Of a stretch of DNA of 37,381 bases, positions 16,124 through 24,075 are shown one piece after another. The notes beneath the pieces are model-generated. The model saw only the letters and a list, made by a program, of their open reading frames with translations. It searched no databases and was not told the origin of the DNA. The stretch is from the NCBI GenBank assembly GCA_900318585.1, contig ONKY01000146.1, positions 1-37,381 of the forward strand, written 5' to 3'. Source of the DNA: an uncultured Prevotellaceae bacterium. Lineage in GTDB: Bacteria; Bacteroidota; Bacteroidia; Bacteroidales; Bacteroidaceae. The position numbers were made by a program, and so were the translations under genes. The stretch's first letter is position 1. Every line of letters starts with the position of its first letter.

Positions 16124-18772
16124 GTGATTTATCCGAACAACTTTGAGCAGAAGATAGGCTTCAATGACATTCGCGGCCTGTTGAAAGAGCGTTGCCTCAG
16201 CACGCTGGGCAAGGAGAAGGTGGACGAGCTGCAATTCTCCACCGATGCCGCCCAGGTGAGGGAGTGGCTCCTTCAGGTGCGTGAGCTCAGGCTGCTACTG
16301 CAGAAGGAAGACAGCTTCCCCATGCAGTATTTCTTCGACGTGCGCGAGAGCATTAGCCGCATCCGTCTGGAAGGCACACACCTGGAGGAAAACGAGGTAT
16401 GGGACTTGCGCCGCTCGTTAGAGACCATCAGCAACATCGTCAGGTTTCTGAACCGCACAGAAGTCACCGACAAGAACGGCGAGCCTGTCTACCCCTACCC
16501 TGCCCTGCACCGCCTGGCAGAGGACGTGGCCATTTTCCCAGCCATGATACGCCGAATAGACTCCATTCTCGACAAGTTCGGGAAAATCAAGGATTCGGCC
16601 TCAATGACGCTGGCAGGCATACGCCACGAACTGGCAAAAACGGAGGGGAGCATCTCGCGTACATTATATACTATACTCCACGCTGCACAGAAGGACGGAC
16701 TCGTGGACAAGGATGCTGCCCCAACCTTGCGCGACGGTCGACTGGTGATACCCGTGGCGCCCAACCTGAAGAAACGCATCAACGGCATCGTACACGACGA
16801 GTCGGCTACGGGAAAGACCGTATTCATTGAACCGACGGAGGTGGTGGAGGCCAACAATCGCATCAGGCAGCTGGAGGCTGAGGAGCGACGCGAGATTATC
16901 CGCATACTCACGGTGTTCAGCGACGAGGTACGCCCCTACGTGCCCGACATTCTGAGTTCCTACGAATTCCTCGCCACCATCGACCTCATCAGGGCAAAGG
17001 CGGAGCTGGCAGAGCTGACCAAAGCCATCGACCCACAGCTGAGGGACACCCCATACATGGACTGGATTCATGCCGTCCACCCCCTGCTCGCCCTCTCATT
17101 GGAGAAGCAGGGTAAGAAGGTGGTGCCGCTGGAAATAAGATTAGATGGGCAAGAAGCAGGGAGCAAGGAGCAAGAAGCAGGGAGCAAGGAGCAAGGAACA
17201 GGGAGCAAGGGGCAAGGGAGACTGCTGATTATCAGCGGACCGAATGCCGGCGGCAAGTCTGTATGCCTGAAGACCGTCGGGCTGCTGCAGTACATGCTCC
17301 AATGCGGCCTGCCCATCCCCGTGGGCGAGCGTTCCACGTGCGGTCTCTTTGCCGACATTATGATAGACATCGGCGACGAGCAGAGCATAGAGAACGACCT
17401 CTCCACCTACTCCAGCCATCTGATGAACATGAAGCAGATGATGCGGCAGGCCAGCAGCCAGACGCTCCTCTTGATTGACGAGTTTGGAGGCGGCACAGAG
17501 CCCACCATCGGCGGAGCCATAGCCGAGGCGGTGCTGAAGCAGTTCTGGCAGAAGCAGGCCTTTGGTGTCATAACCACTCACTACCAGAACCTGAAGCACT
17601 TCGCCGAAGGGCACCCCGGTGTGGTCAACGGCGCCATGCTGTACAACCGCCACCAGATGCAGGCGCTGTTCCAGCTCTCCATCGGACAACCCGGCTCGTC
17701 GTTCGCCATCGAGATAGCGCGCAAGACAGGACTCCCCGAAGAGGTTATCAGCGACGCCACCGACATTGTGGGCCGCGAGTACATACAGAGCGACAAATAC
17801 CTGCAGGACATTGTGCGCGACAAACGCTACTGGGAGGGTAAGCGACAGACCATCCACCAGCATGAGAAGTCGCTGGAGAGCAAGATTTCACGCTACGAGG
17901 ACGAGCTGACAGAGATAGAGCAGCAGCGCAAGGAAATCCTGCGCCGAGCCAAGGAGCAGGCTGAGGAACTGCTACGCGAGAGCAACAAGAAGATAGAGAA
18001 CGCCATCCGCGAGATACGCGAGAGCCAGGCCGAGAAGGAAGAGGCGCGACGCATTCGCGAGGAGCTCAACGCATTCAAGGAGGAAGTGGCCACCATCGAC
18101 TCCAAGGAGAACGACGAGATGATTACCCGCAAGATGCGACAGATACAGGAGCGCAAGGAACGTAGGGAGAAGCGAAAGGCTGAGAAAAGGGAAAAGGGGA
18201 AAGGAAATAGTGGAGAATCTGCTGCTGCCATAACTTCACCCTCAGGAACACCGGGAGGAAACTCTTCACTCTCCACTCCCCTGCAAAAGGGCGACACCGT
18301 CCGCATCAAGGGTCTTCAGAGCATCGGCACCATCGAGAGCACCGACGGCAAGATGGCCACCGTCATCTTCGGCGACATGAAGACCAAGATGAGGCTGGAA
18401 CGCTTGGAGAAGACCGAGGCGCCGAAGGAGCAGAAGTCGAAGACCGAGGAGCGAAATGCCTCCATTGCCGGCTCCTACGCACAGGTGTCGAGCGAGACGC
18501 GTGACGTGATTGACTCCCGCAAGCTGAACTTCCACCAGGACATCGACGTGCGGGGCATGAGAGGCGACGAAGCCATCAATGCCGTCACCTATTTCCTCGA
18601 CGACGCCATCCTCGTCGGCATGTCACGCGTGCGCATCCTCCACGGTACGGGCACGGGCATACTGCGCCAGCTCATCCGACAGTATCTGGCCACCGTTCCC
18701 AACGTCTCCCATTTCCGCGACGAGCATGTCCAGTTCGGCGGGGCGGGCATCACCGTTGTCGACCTCGCCTGA
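16124..18772 (+). CDS. mutS2: endonuclease MutS2
   Basis: 882 residues starting at GTG. MutS-type core and clamp lacking the mismatch-recognition domain, an ATPase with Walker A GPNAGGKSV at about residue 372 and Walker B TLLLIDEFGGGTEP, a long coiled coil (about 535-690), and a C-terminal Smr nuclease domain (DIDVRGMRGDEA ... ILHGTGTGIL). MutS2 acts on recombination intermediates and, in Firmicutes, on collided ribosomes. Two low-complexity inserts are odd: residues 341-366 (QEAGSKEQEAGSKEQ-type, from a DNA tandem repeat) just before Walker A, and about 686-720 (Ser/Gly/Pro-rich) between coil and Smr. They make the protein longer than usual. No in-frame ATG was found near the N-terminus; GTG follows the esterase stop by 15 bases. 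Confidence 0.93.
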   Translation: MIYPNNFEQKIGFNDIRGLLKERCLSTLGKEKVDELQFSTDAAQVREWLLQVRELRLLLQKEDSFPMQYFFDVRESISRIRLEGTHLEENEVWDLRRSLETISNIVRFLNRTEVTDKNGEPVYPYPALHRLAEDVAIFPAMIRRIDSILDKFGKIKDSASMTLAGIRHELAKTEGSISRTLYTILHAAQKDGLVDKDAAPTLRDGRLVIPVAPNLKKRINGIVHDESATGKTVFIEPTEVVEANNRIRQLEAEERREIIRILTVFSDEVRPYVPDILSSYEFLATIDLIRAKAELAELTKAIDPQLRDTPYMDWIHAVHPLLALSLEKQGKKVVPLEIRLDGQEAGSKEQEAGSKEQGTGSKGQGRLLIISGPNAGGKSVCLKTVGLLQYMLQCGLPIPVGERSTCGLFADIMIDIGDEQSIENDLSTYSSHLMNMKQMMRQASSQTLLLIDEFGGGTEPTIGGAIAEAVLKQFWQKQAFGVITTHYQNLKHFAEGHPGVVNGAMLYNRHQMQALFQLSIGQPGSSFAIEIARKTGLPEEVISDATDIVGREYIQSDKYLQDIVRDKRYWEGKRQTIHQHEKSLESKISRYEDELTEIEQQRKEILRRAKEQAEELLRESNKKIENAIREIRESQAEKEEARRIREELNAFKEEVATIDSKENDEMITRKMRQIQERKERREKRKAEKREKGKGNSGESAAAITSPSGTPGGNSSLSTPLQKGDTVRIKGLQSIGTIESTDGKMATVIFGDMKTKMRLERLEKTEAPKEQKSKTEERNASIAGSYAQVSSETRDVIDSRKLNFHQDIDVRGMRGDEAINAVTYFLDDAILVGMSRVRILHGTGTGILRQLIRQYLATVPNVSHFRDEHVQFGGAGITVVDLA
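17146..17220 (+). repeat. tandem repeat inside mutS2
   Basis: Copies of the word GGGAGCAAGGAGCAAGAAGCA and shorter versions, about 75 bases and in frame. It encodes a Gln/Glu/Gly/Ser/Lys stretch at residues 341-366. Confidence 0.85.
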
Positions 18773-18783
18773 CCATTCACCTT

Positions 18784-20115
18784 TCACTCCCCCGTAGGAT
18801 AGAGGAAATCATTGTAAGGGTACTTCTGAACGTGGAGTTCCCTTACTTTTTTGTAGAGCACGTCGCGCAGCTCGTCGATGTTCTCCTTGTTCTTGGCAGA
18901 AATGAAAAGTGGAGCGGCAACGAATTCATCACTCTTCAATTTTCCCTTTTCACTTATTTTCGCCATCCAAGTGTGTTTCAGGTCGTCCAACGAGATATTC
19001 TCGCGTGTGGGAGGTGTCAGGTCGTCCTCATCCTGTGGTGTCCAGGTGTAGGCGTCAATCTTGTTGAACACCATCATCCACGGCTTGTCGGCACAACCCA
19101 GTTCGGCCAATGTCTTTTCCACCACGGAGATTTGTTCCTCGAAGTCGGGATGCGAGATATCGACAACATGTACCAGGAGGTCAGCTTCGCGTACCTCATC
19201 CAGCGTACTCTTGAACGACTCCACGAGGTCAGAGGGCAGCTTGCGGATGAAGCCCACGGTATCGGCCAGGAGGAAGGGCAGATTCTCTATCGTCACCTTA
19301 CGCACCGTTGTGTCGAGCGTGGCGAAGAGCTTGTTCTCGGCGAACACCTCACTCTTGGCCAGGAGGTTCATCATCGTCGATTTTCCCACGTTGGTATACC
19401 CCACCAAGGCCACACGGATGAGACGCCCGCGGTTCTTGCGCTGGGTGGTCTTCTGCTGGTCAATCTCGGCCAGTCGCTGTTTGAGCAGAGTGATGCGGTG
19501 GAGGATGATACGGCGGTCCATCTCCAACTGCGTCTCACCAGGGCCGCGCAAGCCCACCGAGCCCTTGCCACCGCCGCTGCCGGAGCCGCCGCCCTGACGT
19601 TCCAAGTGTGTCCACAGACGCTGCAGGCGGGGCAGCATATAGCGGTGCTGCGCCAGCTCCACCTGGGCCTTTGCCTCCGCCGTCTGAGCACGCATGGCGA
19701 AGATGTCGAGTATGAGTGAGGTGCGGTCAAGTATCTTAACCTGCAGTTCTTTCTCGATGTTACGCAGCTGCTTGGCTGTCAGCTCGTCATCGAAGATGAC
19801 CATACCCACAGGCTGAGGCATATCAGCCTCCGACTCGTAATCCTCAACATGATCACGCGCTTCGTCATAGGCATCCTCCTGCTGCTTGATATACTCCTTG
19901 ATTTCCTGCAGCTTGCCGCTACCCACATAGGTTACGGCGCTGGGGCCGCCCACGCGCTGCATGAACCGCTTCACCACCTTTGCTCCGGCGGTATCGGCCA
20001 GGAACTCCAGTTCGTCCAAGTACTCCTTGGTCTTTGCCTCGTCCTGCTGGGCAGTAATCAGTCCCACCAGCACGGCCGTCTCTGTCTTAGCTTCTGATAT
20101 TACAAATTCTTTCAT
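18784..20115 (-). CDS. hflX: ribosome-associated GTPase HflX
   Basis: 443 residues: N-terminal HflX domain with the Lys/Arg-rich GGXGSGGGKGSVGLRGPGETQLE glycine loop near 185-205, a helical linker, and a G domain with GYTNVGKST (G1), DTVGFIRKLP (G3) and NKID (G4). HflX binds and splits stalled ribosomes. The C-terminal third has an unusual segment (ISEKGKLKSDEF) whose DNA matches the intergenic GTGAAAAGGGAAAA linker repeat. It lies 22 bases downstream of the outer-membrane protein gene and converges with mutS2, with only 11 bases between the two stop codons. Confidence 0.95.
   Translation of the reverse strand: MKEFVISEAKTETAVLVGLITAQQDEAKTKEYLDELEFLADTAGAKVVKRFMQRVGGPSAVTYVGSGKLQEIKEYIKQQEDAYDEARDHVEDYESEADMPQPVGMVIFDDELTAKQLRNIEKELQVKILDRTSLILDIFAMRAQTAEAKAQVELAQHRYMLPRLQRLWTHLERQGGGSGSGGGKGSVGLRGPGETQLEMDRRIILHRITLLKQRLAEIDQQKTTQRKNRGRLIRVALVGYTNVGKSTMMNLLAKSEVFAENKLFATLDTTVRKVTIENLPFLLADTVGFIRKLPSDLVESFKSTLDEVREADLLVHVVDISHPDFEEQISVVEKTLAELGCADKPWMMVFNKIDAYTWTPQDEDDLTPPTRENISLDDLKHTWMAKISEKGKLKSDEFVAAPLFISAKNKENIDELRDVLYKKVRELHVQKYPYNDFLYPTGE
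18928..18955 (-). repeat. linker repeat inside hflX
   Basis: On the minus strand this reads AAGTGAAAAGGGAAAATTGAAGAGTGA, the same word class as the intergenic repeats at 21347-21420, in frame inside the G domain C-terminus. Confidence 0.7.
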
Positions 20116-20137
20116 ACTAAGTTGAACATTGCAGCGT

Positions 20138-21199
20138 TCAGAACAACGAACGGGCGATGCGGAGGCTGACGACAGGATAAACCTTGAACTTACGGGCTAA
20201 GTCCACATAGTCGCCCACCTTACCGCCTATATTCTCCACGTCGTTCATCAGGTCTGTGCCGTCGTGCGTCACAATACTGGGCGAACCGCCCCAGAACATC
20301 ACACCGCAGTCAAAGCCTATCTGATAACGGTTGTCGTTCTTGAGAAGCCGACCGCCATAGCCGAAGCCCAGATAGGGGCGGAACCGATTCACCTTCATCG
20401 TGGCCTTGACCATACCGTTCTCGTCAGGTTCCATCATGTAGGGGGTACCTTTCCGATAGACTATTGCTCCCTCTGGGATGGCATCATCGGGCATCCAGGA
20501 TGGTGAATAGCGCTCGTCGGCCGTCTGTACCACATTGTGCTTCCAGTTACCCACATGAATACCCATTCGCCCTGAAGAAAGGAGGGCATTCGTAAAGGTC
20601 TCGTTGGAGATACTGATTTCCGTTCCCCTGTAATTGGTAATGGGTTCCCCCGCCTTCACCTTGTCATATATATTGTTATACAGTCCCACAGCCAGGAGCG
20701 AAGGCATATCCTCCGTCGTGTTGTAGGTCCGGGCAATGGTGGAAGGCCCCCAGTAGCAGCCAGCCGTGATGTGCCAATGCTTGTTCTTCTTCATGGGGAA
20801 CACGTCGACCAGCAGCTTGAAATTATAGAAGGAAGGCTCGCCTATCATGTCCACCTGATCGTCCACCTGATAGCCAGTGATGTCGTGCATCATCTTCGAC
20901 ATTCTGTCAAGCTTGGTCTCGACGCGATTGCCGGCAGCATCATATTTGCTCTCCTTGCGGTCGCCCATCTGGATGTCGAACTTCATCTTCATCTCAAAAT
21001 GAGGCATGAAGTCGAAGCCGGCACGCAGCGCCAGATAATCGCCAACAGGGGCGGTGACATCCACACCCACACCTGTAGAGCCAGTTGATATGGCAGCGTC
21101 CAAATGATTGAACAAGCCCAACTTAGAATTACCGACCTGAGCCTTTGCCGACGGCAAAAACACAAGGGCAGCCACAACCATATAGAGAAACCTTCTCAT
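20138..21199 (-). CDS. hypothetical outer-membrane beta-barrel protein
   Basis: 353 residues with a signal peptide (MRRFLYMVVAALVFLPSAKA, cleavage before QVGN). The mature part alternates hydrophobic/polar residues and glycine-aromatic turns (DYLALRAGFDFMPHFEMKMKFDIQMG, FRPYLGFGYGGRLL, KVYPVVSLRIARSLF) and ends in Phe, as expected for an outer-membrane barrel of about 8-14 strands. I do not recognise a specific family or ligand. It is the first gene of a two-gene unit with hflX; a promoter box lies about 45 bases upstream. Confidence 0.8.
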   Translation of the reverse strand: MRRFLYMVVAALVFLPSAKAQVGNSKLGLFNHLDAAISTGSTGVGVDVTAPVGDYLALRAGFDFMPHFEMKMKFDIQMGDRKESKYDAAGNRVETKLDRMSKMMHDITGYQVDDQVDMIGEPSFYNFKLLVDVFPMKKNKHWHITAGCYWGPSTIARTYNTTEDMPSLLAVGLYNNIYDKVKAGEPITNYRGTEISISNETFTNALLSSGRMGIHVGNWKHNVVQTADERYSPSWMPDDAIPEGAIVYRKGTPYMMEPDENGMVKATMKVNRFRPYLGFGYGGRLLKNDNRYQIGFDCGVMFWGGSPSIVTHDGTDLMNDVENIGGKVGDYVDLARKFKVYPVVSLRIARSLF

Positions 21200-21243
21200 C
21201 TTGATAATCCCAATAAAATCCTGTTAAATCCGTAATTCGTGTG

Positions 21244-21251
21244 CAAAGGTA
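21244..21251 (-). promoter_or_regulatory. promoter -7 box for the outer-membrane protein-hflX unit
   Basis: Minus-strand TACCTTTG matches TAnnTTTG. Confidence 0.7.
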
Positions 21252-21346
21252 GTGCAAATCGAGCGAAATGCAAAATAAATCACGATTTATTTTCATTTCC
21301 GAGATGCCGCCTACCTTCGACGGAACGTCAGAGGTACGAAATTTTA

Positions 21347-21420
21347 GGGAAAAGTGAAAAGTGAAAAAATTTGCTGCCGCCGAATAAAAAAGGGAAAAGT
21401 GAATAGTGAAAAGCGAATAG
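21347..21420 (+). repeat. GTGAAAAGTGAA linker repeats, two clusters
   Basis: GGGAAAAGTGAAAAGTGAAAA occurs at 21348 and GGGAAAAGTGAATAGTGAAAA at about 21390, separated by 20 bases. The word is shared with 14455-14482, and with hflX at 18928-18955. Confidence 0.75.
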
Positions 21421-21434
21421 AAACTCTCCCCCAA

Positions 21435-21452
21435 CCTCCCCCTTTAGGGAGG
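21435..21452. repeat. GC-rich palindrome (CCTCCC...GGGAGG)
   Basis: CCTCCC, six-base loop CCTTTA, GGGAGG, surrounded by further C and G runs. Resembles the small CCCCAACCTCCCCTAAAGGGGAGG-type palindromes common in Bacteroidetes spacers. Confidence 0.55.
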
Positions 21453-21500
21453 GGGGCGCTGACGGAATTCGCGACAGATAGCCTCTACAAGATAGGACAA

Positions 21501-21755
21501 TTAGCCCTTGTTACACCCCGAATCGGCCACCAGATTGGCCATTAAGGCCGTCGGTTCCTGCCAAATGAGGTCAGGATACTGAAATTCTGCACCGCTCATG
21601 TGTGCGCCAAGAGGAGGGAAAAGCATCGGAATGAGCGGCTCGTGCATGTCTTTTGAGGCCTGTGAGAGCAGGATTTTGATGCATTTTGTCCCTTTTCCGA
21701 GTGTTGGCATCTTGGTACTGTTGGTTTTGTAATATCGTATCTCATTGTGTTTCAA
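21501..21755 (-). pseudogene. truncated N-terminus of a DUF3987-type protein
   Basis: 84 codons. The part HEPLIPMLFPPLGAHMSGAEFQYPDLIWQEP followed by MANLVADSGCNKG matches, by pattern, the region before and at the start of the P-loop in DUF3987 (primase/helicase-like) proteins of Bacteroidetes mobile elements, which run to several hundred residues. Here the frame stops at the P-loop start, and the rest of the gene is replaced by linker repeats. It is therefore a remnant and probably inactive. Confidence 0.6.
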
Positions 21756-21785
21756 CGCTTTAAATGAATACTAACTGGTCTGAGC

Positions 21786-21930
21786 GTTCCAGTTCCAATT
21801 GTTCCAGTTGTTTTTTGAAGGGGGTGTTACCACCGTTAATATATATAACTATCTAAATATTAATTAGTTATACAATCTTTAAGGCAACTCCACCCTCTCA
21901 TTTTTTTATTGGAACAACTGGAACTGGAAC
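21786..21930. repeat. inverted repeat with 20 bp arms around an AT-rich core
   Basis: Left arm GTTCCAGTTCCAATTGTTCC at 21786-21805, right arm at 21911-21930 is its reverse complement with one mismatch. Each arm is itself made of GTTCCA repeats. The 105 base core is AT-rich (TATATATAACTATC...). It sits upstream of the DUF3987 remnant. Confidence 0.75.
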
Positions 21931-21943
21931 AAGCTCGGCTTTT

Positions 21944-22090
21944 TTACTCTCCTATAAGGCCCTCCAGCGCCCACATCAGTTCGTTACTCACGCCGATGGC
22001 ATAGCGCTCCGGGCTGAAGTCCTCGTCAATCTTCAGGGGCTTGAAGTTCGGGCGGAGGCCACGCTTACGGCTTCGTTCCCCTCAAACAGG
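21944..22090 (-). pseudogene. 3' coding fragment of an unidentified gene
   Basis: On the minus strand the last about 38 codons before a TAA read GLRPNFKPLKIDEDFSPERY followed by AIGVSNELMWALEGLIGE, a protein-like end; upstream the frame hits a stop after about three codons. A promoter box (22101-22108) lies just before it. It looks like the C-terminus of a mobile-element gene with its start lost by a deletion or frameshift. The family is unknown. Confidence 0.45.
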
Positions 22091-22100
22091 TTTGCTGCTG

Positions 22101-22108
22101 CAAAGGTA
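22101..22108 (-). promoter_or_regulatory. promoter -7 box upstream of the coding fragment
   Basis: Minus-strand TACCTTTG matches TAnnTTTG; it now drives only a broken frame. Confidence 0.55.
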
Positions 22109-22119
22109 GGCAAAAGGGC

Positions 22120-22140
22120 AAAAAAAGTCTTATATAAGAC
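22120..22140 (-). terminator. possible terminator of the toxin-antitoxin pair
   Basis: GTCTTATATAAGAC palindrome followed on the minus strand by seven T residues, ten bases after the toxin stop. The stem is short and AT-rich. Confidence 0.5.
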
Positions 22141-22149
22141 CTACCACAA

Positions 22150-22443
22150 TTATTTCTTAGATTTCTTCCCGAAGAGATCGGAATGTGTGCCTGTATTGAG
22201 CATCAGCAATTCCAACTCGTCGTCATATTGGTTCCAGATGAACAACCAGTCAGGCTGGATGTGGCATTCCCACTGGTCTTTCCGTTCACCGTGCAAAACG
22301 TGGGGGCGATATTCAGCAGGCAGAGTACCCTTTTCTGCCAAAATAGAAATGGCAGTATGGAGTAACTGCATATCGTATCCCCTGCGCTGACAGAGACGCA
22401 TGTCGCGCTTGAATTGGCCAGTATACTTGATGCGATACTTCAT
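22150..22443 (-). CDS. YafQ-family mRNA interferase toxin (RelE superfamily)
   Basis: 97 residues. The active-site residues of E. coli YafQ have counterparts here: His48, His61, Asp65, Trp66, His87 and Phe91, in the motifs HVLHGERKDQWECHIQPDW and NTGTHSDLF. YafQ cuts mRNA on the ribosome. Its start codon shares one base with the antitoxin stop (TAATG), so the pair is translationally coupled. All key residues are present, so it is probably active. It lies in a worn mobile region, and acquisition by transfer is likely. Confidence 0.9.
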   Translation of the reverse strand: MKYRIKYTGQFKRDMRLCQRRGYDMQLLHTAISILAEKGTLPAEYRPHVLHGERKDQWECHIQPDWLFIWNQYDDELELLMLNTGTHSDLFGKKSKK

Positions 22444-22649
22444 TAGCCTAATACCTGCTTGAATAGGTCATCCACGTCTTTTGCCTCATACACGCGGCCC
22501 TCTTTGACATCGAGTAGCGACTGTTCGTAACGTGAGAGGCGTTTCTTGCGTGGTACACTAACCTTTTCAACCCCCTGCAGCGACTTGACAATGCGGCGGA
22601 TGTTGGGCAGGTACGACTGGTCTTTCAATGTTATCACTAACTGTGTCAT
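22443..22649 (-). CDS. antitoxin of the YafQ-type pair
   Basis: 68 residues, upstream partner of the toxin. The N-terminal part (MTQLVITLKDQSYLPNIRRIVKSLQGVEKVSV) looks like a small dimerisation or DNA-binding domain, the C-terminal part (KEGRVYEAKDVDDLFKQVLG) like the toxin-binding tail common to such antitoxins. It does not look like E. coli DinJ; this antitoxin type is common in Bacteroidetes. A promoter box lies about 27 bases upstream, where the antitoxin would bind for autoregulation (inference). Confidence 0.85.
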   Translation of the reverse strand: MTQLVITLKDQSYLPNIRRIVKSLQGVEKVSVPRKKRLSRYEQSLLDVKEGRVYEAKDVDDLFKQVLG

Positions 22650-22675
22650 GATGATTGATATTGATGTTACGTCGG

Positions 22676-22683
22676 CAAAGATA
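22676..22683 (-). promoter_or_regulatory. promoter -7 box for the toxin-antitoxin pair
   Basis: Minus-strand TATCTTTG matches TAnnTTTG; a TTG lies 20 bases upstream. Confidence 0.65.
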
Positions 22684-22769
22684 CAAACTATTTACGAAAC
22701 CTCCAAGAAAATATTGAAGATTTTTGTGCCCCGCGAATATCAGCTCCGCCTAGCCACTTCAGGGTAGGC

Positions 22770-22856
22770 GCGACAGCGGGAATGACGCTTGCCAAAGCAA
22801 GAATACAAGCGCTCGACCTATAGTCGCTTGCAAGGCAAGAACTTCAGAAACTTGAA
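22770..22856. repeat. hairpin-rich spacer after the SBF-family gene
   Basis: Contains CTTGCCAAAGCAAG, CTTGCAAGGCAAG and CAAGCGCTCGACCTATAGTCGCTTG, three small inverted repeats built from the same GCTTG words. It may be a terminator zone or an intergenic repeat element. Confidence 0.4.
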
Positions 22857-23783
22857 TTATGCTTTCAAGGAGTTGTATATCCGGGCGACGATGGCACCGC
22901 TGATGTTGTGCCACACGCTGAACACGGCGCCGGGGATGGTGGCCATGGGATAGGCGGCGAAATGGAGCGTGGCCAGCGACGAGGCGAGGCCGGAGTTCTG
23001 CATACCCACTTCGATGCTGACGGCCTTGCGCTTGGCAGCCGAGAGGCCCAACACGGTGCCGATGGCATACCCGACAGCCAGTCCGCCGACATTGTGGAGC
23101 ATCACCACGAGGATGACGATGAGTCCGCTCGACATCAGCTTCGCAGCGTTTGCAGCTATCACGATGAGCACAATGGCGCAGATGGCCAGCGTAGACAGGG
23201 CAGGAAGATAGGCGGTGGCCGCCGTAGTCTGTCGGGGCCAGAGGCGCTTACCGACGAGACCCGCCACGATGGGCAGGATGACCACCCAGAGAATGCTGAG
23301 TAACATGCCCGTAACGTCCACATCCACCGTCTTGCCGGCCAGCAGCAACACCAGCAGTGGTGTCAGCACGGGAGCCAGCAAGGTGCTGACGCCTGTCATG
23401 CCCACCGACAGCGCCAGGTCGCCCTTAGCCAGATAAGTGATGACGTTCGAGGCCGTGCCACCGGGACAGCAGCCCACGAGCACCACGCCCACCGTCAGCG
23501 CCTCGTCGAGTGCAAAGAGCCGCGCCAGCGTCCATGCCAGCAGCGGCATCACGGTGAACTGAGCCAGACAACCGATGATGACGTCCTTCGGGCGGCTGAA
23601 CACGATACGGAAATCGTCGGCCCGCAGGGTCAGTCCCATGCCGAACATGATGACGCCCAGTAGCGGATTGATTACCGTGGGCTTCACCTGGCTGAACACG
23701 CCAGGGAATGCCAGCGCCGCTATCGCCGACAGCAGCACCAGGACGCCCATATATTCCGAAATGTAATGACAGAGTTTCTTCAT
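22857..23783 (-). CDS. bile acid:sodium symporter (SBF) family transporter
   Basis: 308 residues from ATG at 23783, about nine membrane segments. Signatures are GCCPGGTASNVITYLAKGDLALSV and EVGMQNSGLASSLA, the two crossing motifs that hold the sodium sites in ASBT-type transporters. The substrate cannot be told from sequence; bacterial relatives move bile acids, pantoate or other organic anions. A longer frame reaches 23864, but the promoter box at 23854-23861 lies in it, and the extra residues (RVRTELRSCKGHDG) are unlike the family, so the shorter start was chosen. Single gene. Confidence 0.92.
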   Translation of the reverse strand: MKKLCHYISEYMGVLVLLSAIAALAFPGVFSQVKPTVINPLLGVIMFGMGLTLRADDFRIVFSRPKDVIIGCLAQFTVMPLLAWTLARLFALDEALTVGVVLVGCCPGGTASNVITYLAKGDLALSVGMTGVSTLLAPVLTPLLVLLLAGKTVDVDVTGMLLSILWVVILPIVAGLVGKRLWPRQTTAATAYLPALSTLAICAIVLIVIAANAAKLMSSGLIVILVVMLHNVGGLAVGYAIGTVLGLSAAKRKAVSIEVGMQNSGLASSLATLHFAAYPMATIPGAVFSVWHNISGAIVARIYNSLKA

Positions 23784-23853
23784 TGCGGTCAATTTTGTTC
23801 CATCGTGTCCCTTGCACGAACGTAGTTCCGTGCGGACTCTCACGTTTGGCGTG

Positions 23854-23861
23854 CAAAGGTA
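23854..23861 (-). promoter_or_regulatory. promoter -7 box for the SBF-family transporter
   Basis: Minus-strand TACCTTTG; rules out a start further upstream. Confidence 0.7.
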
Positions 23862-23940
23862 CAACTATTTTCTGAGATTCGTCGCCTCGCGTCGATAATT
23901 CTTTCACATCCTACAGATTTATCACTCTTTTTTGTCTCAG

Positions 23941-24075
23941 ATGGTGCTGCCGGTACCGTCCTCGCTCAGCGCAATCAAGATGATTTATGTCATTTTAGGG
24001 ATTTTCCTCTCCATATTAGGGAAAATCCTTTGCATAGGTCAGGAATTTTGGGTTTCTTTGCATCGTGAATATTAA
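23941..24075 (+). CDS. possible small membrane protein, low confidence
   Basis: 44-codon frame just before the Ser/Gly-rich gene. From an internal Met at 23980 it reads MIYVILGIFLSILGKILCIG, one hydrophobic segment, then QEFWVSLHREY. It overlaps an inverted repeat (23997-24028), so it may equally be a regulatory region read by chance. No TAnnTTTG box was found upstream. Confidence 0.25.
   Translation: MVLPVPSSLSAIKMIYVILGIFLSILGKILCIGQEFWVSLHREY
23997..24030. repeat. GGATTTTCC / GGAAAATCC inverted repeat
   Basis: Perfect 9 bp arms about a dozen bases apart in the leader of the Ser/Gly-rich protein gene. Could be an operator or a leader hairpin. Confidence 0.5.

Larger units (their letters stand above)
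21252..21500. other. repeat-filled spacer
   Basis: About 250 bases with no gene. It holds the linker repeat cluster at 21347-21420 and a GC-rich hairpin at 21435-21452; the rest is featureless. Confidence 0.6.
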
